Shown: positions 53,514-62,323 of the stretch, in pieces
Position numbering within the stretch: the stretch's first letter is position 1
How the letters are laid out: each line of letters begins with the position of its first letter
NCBI RefSeq assembly: GCF_030268085.1
Contig: NZ_BSDE01000001.1
Coordinates: forward strand, 930,001-994,000
DNA length: 64,000 nucleotides
Origin: Geothrix limicola
GTDB lineage: Bacteria; Acidobacteriota; Holophagae; Holophagales; Holophagaceae
Direction: 5' to 3'
The notes under the pieces: model-generated
What the model was told of the DNA's origin: nothing
What the model saw: the letters and a program-made list of their open reading frames with translations, nothing else
Database searches by the model: none
Program-made: the position numbers and the translations under genes

Positions 53514-55253
53514 TCAGGAAGGCTGTCCGCCCTGAGGGGGGCGCTTGCGGATGAGCAGCAGTTCACCGCCGCCCGTCTGCACCCGCAGCAGCACCTCGAA
53601 CCTCGACCGGGCCTCGGGATCTATGCCCCAGGCATCCCGGTTCCATTCCCGGTCCGTGGACACCAGCCGGTCCTCGGGACCCAACGCGGCTTCGAGCTCC
53701 GCATAGGAGCGCAGTTCGGGCATGAGCTGGTCCGTGTAGACCATGGCTCCGCTGCGGATGGTCTGCCAGAAGAAGACCCGACGACCCTGGATCTGCGGGG
53801 ACACGGCCGCCGTCCAGCGCCGGTATTCCTTCGCGTCATCCAGCAGCCTGAAGCCCCAAGCGCCCATCACGAGGTAGAGCGCGCCCAGTGTGAGCGCGGC
53901 CTCGCGGATCAGGGGACGCAAAGCCCGCTGCCGCACGTGCCAGGTGACAAGGCAAGCGCCTGCGATGGAGATGAGGGCCCCGACCCGCAGGGGCCCCAGG
54001 AAAGGCTGGATCTGCGTGTGCAGCTTCGGCCCGCCTGCCCGTGTGAAGGCGAGCGCCGCGAGGGCTCCGGCGAGAATCCACAGCGCTCCGCCGAGGATCC
54101 AGCCCATCCAGGGCTTCTGAAGGCGCGGATGCTTCGACTGATCCCGATCGAGAAGGAGATCCGTGGTCAGCAGGGCCAGGAAGGGGTACGACATGAGGAG
54201 GTACTTCCCCTGCTTGCTCTGGGACCAGGAGAGGAAGAGGAAGGGCACGGCGAAGGCCAGAATCTGGAAGCGCTGAAGCGAGCTGAGCGAGGCGCGGGAC
54301 CGGTAGAGGTGCAGGCCGAGGGCCGGCAGGAAGAGCACCCAGGGCCAGAAATCGCCGAGGATGTACTCGCAGTAGCGCCACCAGGGCTGAATGTGATCCC
54401 AGGCGTGGGTGGCCCGCGAGAAGTTCTGCACGATGACCAGCTCATGGAAATAGACGGGCCCGCCGACAATCCGGGCCATCAGGTACCAGGGCAGCACCAC
54501 CAGGGCGAGGATGCCGAGGCCAGCCCAGGGTCGCATCTGCGGCAGGCTCTTCCAATCCCGCTGCCAGGTGAGGAAGGCCGCCACCACCAGCCCTGAAAGC
54601 ACCAGGCCCAGCGGGCCCTTGGCCAGGGTCGCGAGCCCGAGCGCCACATAGGCGCCCAGCAGCCAGCGCCGGGCCTCGGTCGTGTCCACTGGATCCAGCC
54701 GGCCCGTGGCCAGCAGGTAGCCGCCCACCCAGGAGAGCCAGCTCCAGGCCAGCAGCGCCGCGAAGAGCATGTCGATCTGGATGGTCTGGGCCTGCCAGAT
54801 CCAAATGGGCGTGGTGAACAGGATCATGCAGGGCAGATCCATCGTGTCCGCCTGCTGGAAGCGCCGGGCCCAGCTCCGAAAGCCGATTCCGAACAGCGCG
54901 GCCGCCGCCACCGAGGGGATGCGGAGCGCCCAGGCCGCGATGCCGTGAGTGAAGCCCCGCCCGCCCGTCAGCCAATCTCCAGCGACGGCGCTGAGTTTCA
55001 TCAGCCAGTAGAACAGGATGGGTTTTTCGTTGTACGGCTGGCCGTTCAGGTAGGGCAGAACCCAGCTTCCCCGCTGGCGCATCTCCTTGACGCACTGGGC
55101 GAAATCCGGCTCATCCGGGGCCCAGAGGCCGCGGGCGGGAACCAGGACGACAAGCAGCAGCGCGAACAGGAGTGGGACTCTGTATTCCTTGACCCAGGCC
55201 AGGACCTTATCTGCAACCGTTCGACTGGACATGGGCCGAGCGCCATCGCTCAC
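53514..55253 (-). CDS. ArnT/PMT-like membrane glycosyltransferase (GT83/GT39 type)
   Basis: 579 residues, about a dozen membrane helices. The catalytic loop is GLWAPDEPDFAQCVKEM, with the two acidic residues of the DE motif, followed by GSWVLPYLNGQPYNEKPILFYW, the pattern of ArnT and related transferases that move sugars from polyprenyl phosphate. The C-terminal part is soluble. The GTG at 55253 is set by AGGAGG (55258-55263); an ATG seven codons later and long upstream frames are less likely. Acceptor unknown, possibly lipid A or protein. Confidence 0.82.
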   Translation of the reverse strand: MSDGARPMSSRTVADKVLAWVKEYRVPLLFALLLVVLVPARGLWAPDEPDFAQCVKEMRQRGSWVLPYLNGQPYNEKPILFYWLMKLSAVAGDWLTGGRGFTHGIAAWALRIPSVAAAALFGIGFRSWARRFQQADTMDLPCMILFTTPIWIWQAQTIQIDMLFAALLAWSWLSWVGGYLLATGRLDPVDTTEARRWLLGAYVALGLATLAKGPLGLVLSGLVVAAFLTWQRDWKSLPQMRPWAGLGILALVVLPWYLMARIVGGPVYFHELVIVQNFSRATHAWDHIQPWWRYCEYILGDFWPWVLFLPALGLHLYRSRASLSSLQRFQILAFAVPFLFLSWSQSKQGKYLLMSYPFLALLTTDLLLDRDQSKHPRLQKPWMGWILGGALWILAGALAALAFTRAGGPKLHTQIQPFLGPLRVGALISIAGACLVTWHVRQRALRPLIREAALTLGALYLVMGAWGFRLLDDAKEYRRWTAAVSPQIQGRRVFFWQTIRSGAMVYTDQLMPELRSYAELEAALGPEDRLVSTDREWNRDAWGIDPEARSRFEVLLRVQTGGGELLLIRKRPPQGGQPS

Positions 55254-55499
55254 CGGACCTCCTCGCATGGAACCAAGAAGCGACGAAACCGCGGTGGGCG
55301 GCTGCTTCCTCCAGCATTTCAGGGTGTCGGCAACCTCCATCCGCGGCAAGGAGAAACCGTGGCCTGACCCGATCCGGCCTAGGCCCCGGCGCGGATTCCC
55401 GCAAGGGGTCCGACCATACCCGGGGTCAGGCGAGATCCGGCATTGGCGCGCCACCCCGGATCCGAACTAGGATGGGCCATACACCCCTCAGGAGTTCCC

Positions 55500-56903
55500 A
55501 TGTCCACCAATCCCGTGGCTTCGATCTTCGACCGCCAGCAGGCCGTGCGCGGGCGGGTGGCGGCCACCACGGCCGATCAGCGCAAGGCGAAGCTGCGGGC
55601 CCTCCTGAAGGCTCTCATGGCCCACCGGAGCGAAGCCCAGGCGGCCCTGGCGGCGGACTTCCGCAAGGCCCCCGAAGAAGTCGACCTGACGGAACTCTAC
55701 CCCGTCATCTCCGAAATCAAGGACGCCCTGCGCCACCTGCCCCGCTGGATGAAGCCCTGGAAGGTGCCCACACCCATCGGCTTCTTCGGCAGCGCCAGCG
55801 CCATCCTCTACGAGCCCCGCGGCGTCGTGCTCATCATCAGCCCCTGGAACTACCCCATCTACCTCACGCTGGGGCCGCTGGTCTCGGCCCTCGCCGCGGG
55901 AAACTGCGCCGTCATCAAGCCCTCGGAATTCACGCCCCACACCACGGCTTTCCTGCGCAAGCTGCTGGCGGGTCTCTTCCCCGAAGACGAAGTCGCCCTG
56001 GTCGAAGGGGATGCGGATGCCGCCAAGGCCCTGCTGGCCCTGCCCTTCGATCACATCTTCTTCACGGGCAGCCCCGCGGTGGGCAAGGTCGTCATGAAGG
56101 CCGCGGCCGAACACCTGGCCTCGGTCACGCTGGAACTGGGCGGCAAGTCGCCCGTGCTGGTGGACGCGGACGCGAACCTGAAGGAGGCCGCCCGCAAGAT
56201 CGCCTGGGGCAAGTGCCTGAATGGCGGCCAGACCTGCGTGGCGCCGGACTACGTGCTGGTCCACGAGAAGGTTCACGACGCGCTCGTGGCCGAGCTGAAG
56301 CAGGTCCTCCTCGCGTTCTACGGCCCTGATGCGGCGACCCGGAAGGCCAGCCCCGACCTCGCCCGCCTCATCCACGACCGCCACTTCGAGCGCCTCAGGG
56401 CCCTGCTGGAGGGCTCCGGTGCCACCGTGGCCTTCGGCGGCGAGATGGACGCCGCAACCCGCTACCTCAGCCCCACCCTGCTCACCGACGTCGATCCGGC
56501 CTCTGCCGTCATGCAGGAGGAGATCTTCGGCCCCCTGCTGCCCATCCTGAAGGTGCCCGACATGGACGCCGCCGTGGCCTTCGTGAACGCGCGGCCCAAA
56601 CCCCTGGCCCTCTACGTGTTCAGCGAGGACAGCCAGCGGACGAAGGCCATCCTGGCCCGCACCAGCGCCGGCGGGGGCTGCATCAACGACACCGTGCTGC
56701 ACTTCGCGCACACGGGCCTGCCCACGGGCGGCGTGAACACCTCCGGCTTCGGCAAGGCCCACGGCGTCCACGGCTTCCAGGCCTTCTCCAACGCCCGCGG
56801 TATCCTGCGCCAGCGCACGCGCTTCTCCGCCATCCAGCTCATGTACCCGCCCTACACGGGCTTCGTGAGGCGGATGATCGACCTGACGTTGAAGTATTTC
56901 TAG
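55500..56903 (+). CDS. Aldehyde dehydrogenase (class 3, fatty/coniferyl-aldehyde type)
   Basis: 467 residues. NAD(P)-dependent oxidation of an aldehyde to an acid. Motifs: IISPWNYPIYLTLGPL, LAAGNCAVIKPSE, FFTGSPAVGKVV, the general base in TLELGGKSPVLVD, and the nucleophile Cys in NGGQTCVAPDYVLV. The short C-terminus ends MIDLTLKYF, hydrophobic as in membrane-associated fatty-aldehyde enzymes. The start has AGGAG. The substrate is not determined. Its stop shares CTAG with the convergent SDR gene. Confidence 0.88.
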   Translation: MSTNPVASIFDRQQAVRGRVAATTADQRKAKLRALLKALMAHRSEAQAALAADFRKAPEEVDLTELYPVISEIKDALRHLPRWMKPWKVPTPIGFFGSASAILYEPRGVVLIISPWNYPIYLTLGPLVSALAAGNCAVIKPSEFTPHTTAFLRKLLAGLFPEDEVALVEGDADAAKALLALPFDHIFFTGSPAVGKVVMKAAAEHLASVTLELGGKSPVLVDADANLKEAARKIAWGKCLNGGQTCVAPDYVLVHEKVHDALVAELKQVLLAFYGPDAATRKASPDLARLIHDRHFERLRALLEGSGATVAFGGEMDAATRYLSPTLLTDVDPASAVMQEEIFGPLLPILKVPDMDAAVAFVNARPKPLALYVFSEDSQRTKAILARTSAGGGCINDTVLHFAHTGLPTGGVNTSGFGKAHGVHGFQAFSNARGILRQRTRFSAIQLMYPPYTGFVRRMIDLTLKYF

Positions 56904-57709
56904 TGGCGCCCCACGAACTCGTCCATGCTGCGGTTCACGCCGAAAAAGCCCAGCACCGCGTCGAAGATCAGGGGCGGGAAGATGCGCACCACGGGCACGG
57001 TCAGCACGAAGCGGGGCATGATCAGGCGGGCGCGGTTGCCTTCGATGGCGCCCATGATGCGGCGGACGACGTAGTCGGGCTTGAGGATGGGCAGCAGCCA
57101 GGCGAAGCGGGTCTTCACGCCCTCGAACATGCCAGTGTCGATGTAGAAGGGACACACTACCGTGGTGCGCACGGGACTGCCGAGGCGCTTCAGCTCCATG
57201 CGCAGGGATTCGTCGAAGCCCACGGCCGCGGACTTTGATGAACAGTAGTCCACCAGACGAGACGTGCCCGCCAGCCCCGCCGCCGAGGCCACGGTGACGA
57301 TGTGACCCTTCCCCGCCTTGAGCATGCCCGGCAGGAAGGCCCGCACGGTCCAGAAGAGTGCGAGCGTGTTCACCTGGAAGGTGCGCTCGATGGCCTCGTC
57401 GCTGCATTCCAGCAGGGTCTTGCCCGAGACGATGCCCGCGTTGTTGATGAGGATGTCCACCTCGCCCTTGGTGTTCCGCACTTCGGCGCAGGTGGCCTGG
57501 AGGGCTTCGCGACTGGAGAGATCCACCACGAAGCCCTCGGCATCGCCGCCCAGGGCCTGGATCTCGTCGCAGACCGCGCCCAGGCCCTTGGCATCGCGAT
57601 CCATCAGGGTCAGGCGCGCCTTCTTGCGAGCGGCGTCCAGGGCCATGAGCCGGCCCAGGCCACTGGCCGCACCGGTGATGAGGACGTGAGCGCCGCGGAA
57701 ATCAGTCAT
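56900..57709 (-). CDS. Short-chain dehydrogenase/reductase
   Basis: 269 residues. Rossmann motif TGAASGLGRLMA, NNAGIVSGKTL, the catalytic Ser near VTVASAAGLA, and YCSSKSAAVGF with the Tyr-Lys pair. The C-terminus is hydrophobic and resembles that of membrane-associated retinol-dehydrogenase-type SDRs. The start is preceded by GAGG. It converges with the aldehyde dehydrogenase gene and overlaps it by 4 bases. Substrate unknown; a lipid or aldehyde/alcohol is plausible given the neighbour. Confidence 0.85.
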   Translation of the reverse strand: MTDFRGAHVLITGAASGLGRLMALDAARKKARLTLMDRDAKGLGAVCDEIQALGGDAEGFVVDLSSREALQATCAEVRNTKGEVDILINNAGIVSGKTLLECSDEAIERTFQVNTLALFWTVRAFLPGMLKAGKGHIVTVASAAGLAGTSRLVDYCSSKSAAVGFDESLRMELKRLGSPVRTTVVCPFYIDTGMFEGVKTRFAWLLPILKPDYVVRRIMGAIEGNRARLIMPRFVLTVPVVRIFPPLIFDAVLGFFGVNRSMDEFVGRH

Positions 57710-57752
57710 GGATGCCTCAGGGATTTCCTGATGCTAGCACCGCGGGCCGTCC

Positions 57753-59729
57753 TCAGCGCTGGGCCTCCTCCAGGGCGCCCTGGGCGGCTTCCCAGTCGCT
57801 CATGGCATAGGCCAGGTCGGCTTCCAGGGCCTTCTGCTCGTCCAGCTTGGTGCTGAAGGCCTGCCAGTCCGCGGGGTCCATGGTGGCCATGTCCTTCTGC
57901 AGGATCGCCAGCTTCGCTTCGAGGTCCGAGACCTTGGCCTCGGCCTCGGCCACCTGCTTTTCGAAGCGCTTGATGGCGCGCTGCTTGTCCTTGTCGACGG
58001 CGGCGGGCTTGGCGGGGGGACTCGGCGGCTTGGCGGCCGAGGCGGGCTTCGCCTGCGGTGAAGCGACCTTCTTGGGCAGGGGTTCGGGTTCCTTGCTGCC
58101 GGCTTCGTCTTCCGCGCCCAGATCCAGATCCACCCAGGCCTGGTGATCCTCGTAGCCGCCTTCGCGGAACTCCGCCCGGCCCTCATGGACGCGCAGCAGC
58201 GAATCCGCCACGCGGCCCAGCAGGTAGCGGTCGTGGGTCACGACGATGGCCGCGCCGGTGAAGCTCAGGATGGTGTCCTCCATGGCTTCCATGCTGGGAA
58301 TGTCCATGTGGTTGGTGGGTTCGTCCAGCAGCAGCAGGTTGACGCCCTGGCGGATGAGCGTGGCGATGCTGAGCCGCGCGCGCTCGCCGCCGGAAAGCGC
58401 GGTGACGGGCTTGTCCACCTCGTCGCCGCGAAACTGGAACTTGGCCAGGAAGCCCAGCACGTCCTGCTTCATGGCCTGGGGATTCACGCCGTGGATCTGC
58501 TGGAACACGGTGTTGCGCGGGTCCAGGTTGCGGTGGTGCTGATCGAAGTAGCCCAGCTTCACCTGGCTGCCCAGACGCGCCTGTCCCGTGATGAAGGGGA
58601 TCTCTTCGGAGATGGCCTTCAGCAGGGTGGACTTGCCCGTGCCGTTGAGGCCCACGATGCCCATCTTCTGGCCGCGCTTGATCTGCAGCTGCTCCAGGGG
58701 CGCGTAGAGCGCCTTGCCGTCCCAGCCCACGCTGGCGTTCTCCAGCACCAGGGCCACGTCGCCGCTGCGCTGGGTCTCGGGAAAGCTGAACTTCACCTTC
58801 CGCCGGTCGCGCAGGGGCTTCTGGATGCGGTCCAACTTGGCGAGGTGGGTGCGGCGGCCGCGGGCCTGCTTGGTGTTCTGCCCCGCGATGTTGCGGCGGA
58901 TGTATTCTTCCTGGTTCTTGATGTAGGCCTGCTGCTGCTCGTAGTGCCGTTCCAGCAGCTCCAGCTCCTGTTCCTTCTTCTCCATGAACTCGGAGTAGTT
59001 GCCGTCGTAGACCCGCGAGCGGCCCAGTTCCAGCTCCAGGATCTCGGTGGCGATCTTGTCCAGGAAGTAGCGGTCGTGGCTGATGACGGCCACCGTGGCA
59101 TCCGTGTCCTGGATGAACGATTCCAGCCAGCGCAGGCTGGGCAGGTCCAGGTGGTTGGTGGGCTCGTCCAGCAGCAGCAGGTCCTGGCCCTGGAGGATGG
59201 CCTTGGCCAGCATGACGCGGCTCTTCTGGCCGCCTGAGAGCGTTTCCACGGGACGTTCGAAATCCGCCGAGGTGAAGCCCAGCGACTGCAGGATGCTTTC
59301 GGCGCGCGCGCGGATGCTGAAACCATCGAGATGCTCGAAGGCCTCCGTGACCTTCTGGTAGCGGTCCATCACCTCGTCGAGGTCATCGCCCGCCTCGCCC
59401 ATGCGGTGTTCCAGCTCGCGCATCTCATGCTGCAGGCGTTCCACGTCGCCGAAGGCCGCCAGCGCTTCTTCCAGCACGCTGCCTTCGGTTTCGGGCACCA
59501 GGTCCTGGGCATAGTGGCCCATGCGGATGCCGCGCTCCTTGGTGGGCCGCACCACCGTGCCGCTGTCCGCCTCCAGCTGGCCCAGCAGCAGCTTGAAGAC
59601 CGTGCTCTTGCCCGCGCCGTTGCGGCCGATAACGCCCCAGCACTCGCCTTCCTGAATGGCCCAGGTGACATCCTTCAGCACCTCTTGGGGGCCGAAGCGG
59701 AGATCCACGTGGTTCAGGGATGCGAGCAT
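57753..59729 (-). CDS. ABC-F ATPase
   Basis: 658 residues, soluble, two ATP-binding cassettes and no membrane helices. First Walker A GRNGAGKSTVFK, ABC signature LSGGQKSRVMLAKAI, Walker B LLLLDEPTNHLDLPS. Linker rich in charged helices (about 240-300). Second Walker A GLNGTGKSTLLK, LSGGERARLSIAT and LLLLDEPTNHMDIPS. A long C-terminal coiled coil (about 560-650) follows an Ala/Pro/Lys linker. ABC-F proteins act on ribosomes during translation; the subgroup cannot be set by eye. Confidence 0.9.
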   Translation of the reverse strand: MLASLNHVDLRFGPQEVLKDVTWAIQEGECWGVIGRNGAGKSTVFKLLLGQLEADSGTVVRPTKERGIRMGHYAQDLVPETEGSVLEEALAAFGDVERLQHEMRELEHRMGEAGDDLDEVMDRYQKVTEAFEHLDGFSIRARAESILQSLGFTSADFERPVETLSGGQKSRVMLAKAILQGQDLLLLDEPTNHLDLPSLRWLESFIQDTDATVAVISHDRYFLDKIATEILELELGRSRVYDGNYSEFMEKKEQELELLERHYEQQQAYIKNQEEYIRRNIAGQNTKQARGRRTHLAKLDRIQKPLRDRRKVKFSFPETQRSGDVALVLENASVGWDGKALYAPLEQLQIKRGQKMGIVGLNGTGKSTLLKAISEEIPFITGQARLGSQVKLGYFDQHHRNLDPRNTVFQQIHGVNPQAMKQDVLGFLAKFQFRGDEVDKPVTALSGGERARLSIATLIRQGVNLLLLDEPTNHMDIPSMEAMEDTILSFTGAAIVVTHDRYLLGRVADSLLRVHEGRAEFREGGYEDHQAWVDLDLGAEDEAGSKEPEPLPKKVASPQAKPASAAKPPSPPAKPAAVDKDKQRAIKRFEKQVAEAEAKVSDLEAKLAILQKDMATMDPADWQAFSTKLDEQKALEADLAYAMSDWEAAQGALEEAQR

Positions 59730-59757
59730 GGCCGGAGACCTTCTGCAGCTTTAAGCA

Positions 59758-59783
59758 AGAAGGCCACCTTGCGGTGGCCTTCT
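59758..59783 (-). terminator. Terminator after tRNA-Ala
   Basis: AGAAGGCCACC pairs perfectly with GGTGGCCTTCT around a 4-base loop, three bases beyond the encoded CCA of the tRNA on the minus strand. Confidence 0.8.
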
Positions 59784-59786
59784 GTT

Positions 59787-59862
<76 letters not shown>

Positions 59863-59876
59863 ATTGGGGAAGACCC

Positions 59877-59905
59877 AGTATCACACTTCTTCCGGGCTTC
59901 TGCAA
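59877..59905 (-). promoter_or_regulatory. tRNA-Ala promoter
   Basis: Minus-strand TTGCAG (59900-59905) and GATACT (59877-59882), 17 bases apart, with a TG just before the -10. It is 14 bases upstream of the tRNA 5' end and 8 bases downstream of the preceding CDS. Confidence 0.7.
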
Positions 59906-59912
59906 GCACTGA

Positions 59913-61898
59913 TCACGGGGCGGTCACTCGGAGTTTCTGCCCCACCTTGACCCGGTCCTTCTTCATCCGGTTCCAGGCCTTGAGATCCTTGGGATCCACG
60001 CCGTATTTGCGGGCGATGGCGGCCAGGGTGTCCCCCTTGCGGACCACGTGGATGCTCGGCGCAGGGGCGCCAGCGGCGGGTTTGGTCTTCTTGGGGCCGG
60101 CGCCGGGCAGACGAACCTCGTCGCCCGGATGCAAGGCTTTCTTGGCCTCGGGATTGAGGCGCATCAACTCGCCGAGCCCCACGTGATGCGCACGGGCGAG
60201 CTTGGCCAGCGTGTCGCCGGGCTTGGCACGGATGATCGAGGATTCGGGCGAAGACTCGGGCGTCACCGCCGGTTCGGGCTCCACCTTGGGCGCGGAAACC
60301 GCGCTCGGCGGCGCCGCTGGAGGCACCGCTTGCGGAACCGGCGCCGTTGCGGCCGGAGCCGGTTCGGCGGCCTTCTCCGTCGCCGGTGGAAGCGCTCGCG
60401 GCGTCTCCGGCTTGGAGGGAGCTTCCACGGGCGTTTCCGAATCCCGCGGCGTGGCGGGAAGCGGCGCCAGGGGCTGATCCGCGAGGGCCTTCACGCGTTC
60501 CGATCCAGGGGTCCGGTCGCGGTCGTCCGCCGCCGCGGAGACCGTGGGCGGCACCAGCACGCGCTTGCCGGGCCGGAACTGTTTCGCGGTCATGTCGTTG
60601 GCGTCCAGCAGGTCTTCGGGCGTGACCTTGAAGCGCTTGGCCACCTTGGCGAGGGTGTCGCCCTTGCGCACGGTGTAGGTCTTGAAGTCCAGGCGCTTGC
60701 CGGCGGGCATGCGGGCCAGCTGGCGCAGGCAGTCCACCGCCTTGCCGGGCGGCACACGCAGCTGGTAGGTGCCCGGTGGCGTGGAGCCGCGCAGCAGCTC
60801 GGGGTTCAGGATCTTCAGCGTGGCGAGGTCCGTGCCCGCGCAGCGGGCCAGGATGGTGAGGCTGGTCATGCTGGAGACGGTCACCGTTTCGTAGGCGTAC
60901 GGCACGAGCGGCGCGATGTGCAGGCCGTAGCGCTCCGGGTTCCGGCCGACGAGGATGGCGGCGCAGAGTTCGGGCACGTAGTTTTTCGTCTCGGTGCGCA
61001 GCCAGCGCGAGCGCGCGAGATCCCAGAAATTGCGGGTGCCCAGGTTCTGGATGGCCCGCTCCAGCGTGAGTGGCCCCGCGTTGTAGCTGGAGGCGGCGAG
61101 GTACCAGTCGCCGGTCATCTCGTAGAGGCGCTTGAGGAAGCGCGCCGAGGCCCGCGTGGCCTTCACGGGATCGCGTCTTTCCTCGACCCAGGCATTGCTG
61201 TTGAGCCCGTAGATGCGCCCGGTTGAGCGGATGAACTGCCACATGCCGACCGCCTTCGCGCGGCTCTTGGCCTCGTTCCGGAAGCCCGATTCGATGAGGG
61301 CCAGGTAGGCCAGATCCGCAGGCACGCCCTCTTCGGCGAAGACCTGCCGGACCATGGGCATGTACATGGAAGCCCGTCCCAGCGCGTTCTCCATGAATCC
61401 GCGCTTGGTCGTGCTGAAGAGGCTCACCCAGGTGAGCACCTTGTCGTTCAGGTCGATGGGGTAGTCGTAGGTGGCGCCCTGCTCGGCTGAACGGACCAGT
61501 TCGAGCTCAGCGCGAAGCTCGCTCCCGCTGATGGAAACGACCTCCTCGGCGGCCTTGAGGCCGGGCTCAGCCTCGGGTTCTTCCTCCGGCGCGAGCTGAT
61601 CCTGCGCCTCCTTCAGCCGCTGCAGGAGACCCTGGACCTCGCGCTGCTTGAGCAGCTCGGGCGACCAGTCGGCGGTGAGGACGTCGGCCTCATCGCATCT
61701 CGCTTCGGCTTCACTTTCATCTTCGTTTTCCAGGGCCTTTTCCGCGGCTTCCACCAACGCCCTGAGCTGCTGAATGCGGACGGGGTCCGATTCAGCAGCT
61801 CGGGCTGGTACCGTGGTCACATAGGCCTGGGGTGCAGGTGCCGGCACTTGAGCCGACGCTGTCCCCCAGAGAAGGGCGGCCAGGACCTGGACTGGCAT
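59913..61898 (-). CDS. MltD-like lytic transglycosylase with LysM repeats
   Basis: 661 residues. The signal peptide (1-16, MPVQVLAALLWGTASA) is followed by a helical, acidic region, then the SLT transglycosylase domain (about 160-310) with the catalytic Glu in LALIESGFRNEAKSRAKAVG, MWQFIRSTGRIYGL and ASSYNAGPLTLERAI. Three clear LysM repeats follow: TYTVRKGDTLAKVAKRF, IIRAKPGDTLAKLARAH and IHVVRKGDTLAAIARKY. A degenerate one lies before them and a Pro/Ala linker lies between. It cleaves peptidoglycan glycan strands. The start is 4 bases after the gcvH stop, so cotranscription with the gcv genes is likely though unrelated in function. Confidence 0.88.
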   Translation of the reverse strand: MPVQVLAALLWGTASAQVPAPAPQAYVTTVPARAAESDPVRIQQLRALVEAAEKALENEDESEAEARCDEADVLTADWSPELLKQREVQGLLQRLKEAQDQLAPEEEPEAEPGLKAAEEVVSISGSELRAELELVRSAEQGATYDYPIDLNDKVLTWVSLFSTTKRGFMENALGRASMYMPMVRQVFAEEGVPADLAYLALIESGFRNEAKSRAKAVGMWQFIRSTGRIYGLNSNAWVEERRDPVKATRASARFLKRLYEMTGDWYLAASSYNAGPLTLERAIQNLGTRNFWDLARSRWLRTETKNYVPELCAAILVGRNPERYGLHIAPLVPYAYETVTVSSMTSLTILARCAGTDLATLKILNPELLRGSTPPGTYQLRVPPGKAVDCLRQLARMPAGKRLDFKTYTVRKGDTLAKVAKRFKVTPEDLLDANDMTAKQFRPGKRVLVPPTVSAAADDRDRTPGSERVKALADQPLAPLPATPRDSETPVEAPSKPETPRALPPATEKAAEPAPAATAPVPQAVPPAAPPSAVSAPKVEPEPAVTPESSPESSIIRAKPGDTLAKLARAHHVGLGELMRLNPEAKKALHPGDEVRLPGAGPKKTKPAAGAPAPSIHVVRKGDTLAAIARKYGVDPKDLKAWNRMKKDRVKVGQKLRVTAP

Positions 61899-61902
61899 GG
61901 TC

Positions 61903-62286
61903 CTAGTGGCTTTCCGCGCCGACCAGGGCCTCATAGGCCTTGGCATCCAGGAGACCGGACAGGTCACCGGCGAGCTTGACCTTCACCATCCAGCCCTTGC
62001 CGTAGGGATCCTCGTTCACGGCCTCCGGATGGTCGGCCAGGACCGCGTTCACTTCCACGATTTCGCCGGCGGCGGGCATGTTCAGCTCGGACACGGTCTT
62101 CACGGATTCCACTGTGCCGAACTCCTCGCCCTCGGCGAAGGTGGCGCCGGCCTCCGGCAGGTCCACGAAGACCACGTCGCCCAGCGCGTCCTGCGCGTAG
62201 TGGGTGATGCCCACCAGGGCCGTGCCGTCGCCCGCGGGCTTCAGCCATTCGTGATCCTTGGTGTACTTGAGATCGGCAGGGAACAT
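61903..62286 (-). CDS. gcvH: Glycine cleavage system H protein
   Basis: 127 residues. KYTKDHEWLKPAGDG at the start, the lipoylation motif VESVKTVSELNMPAAGEI, and GKGWMVKVKLAG near the end. It shuttles the aminomethyl group from the P to the T protein. The ATG at 62286 has GGAGG (one of the best sites in the window). gcvT is upstream; gcvP is not in the window. Confidence 0.94.
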   Translation of the reverse strand: MFPADLKYTKDHEWLKPAGDGTALVGITHYAQDALGDVVFVDLPEAGATFAEGEEFGTVESVKTVSELNMPAAGEIVEVNAVLADHPEAVNEDPYGKGWMVKVKLAGDLSGLLDAKAYEALVGAESH

Positions 62287-62323
62287 GGTTCCTCCAGGTT
62301 GGGTGGGTCGGTCAGGAAAAGGG

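Noticed and set aside
55254-55499. Possible small gene between the ArnT-like and aldehyde dehydrogenase genes
   Set aside because: Open frames here lack ribosome-binding sites and recognisable sequence; it looks like a divergent promoter region.
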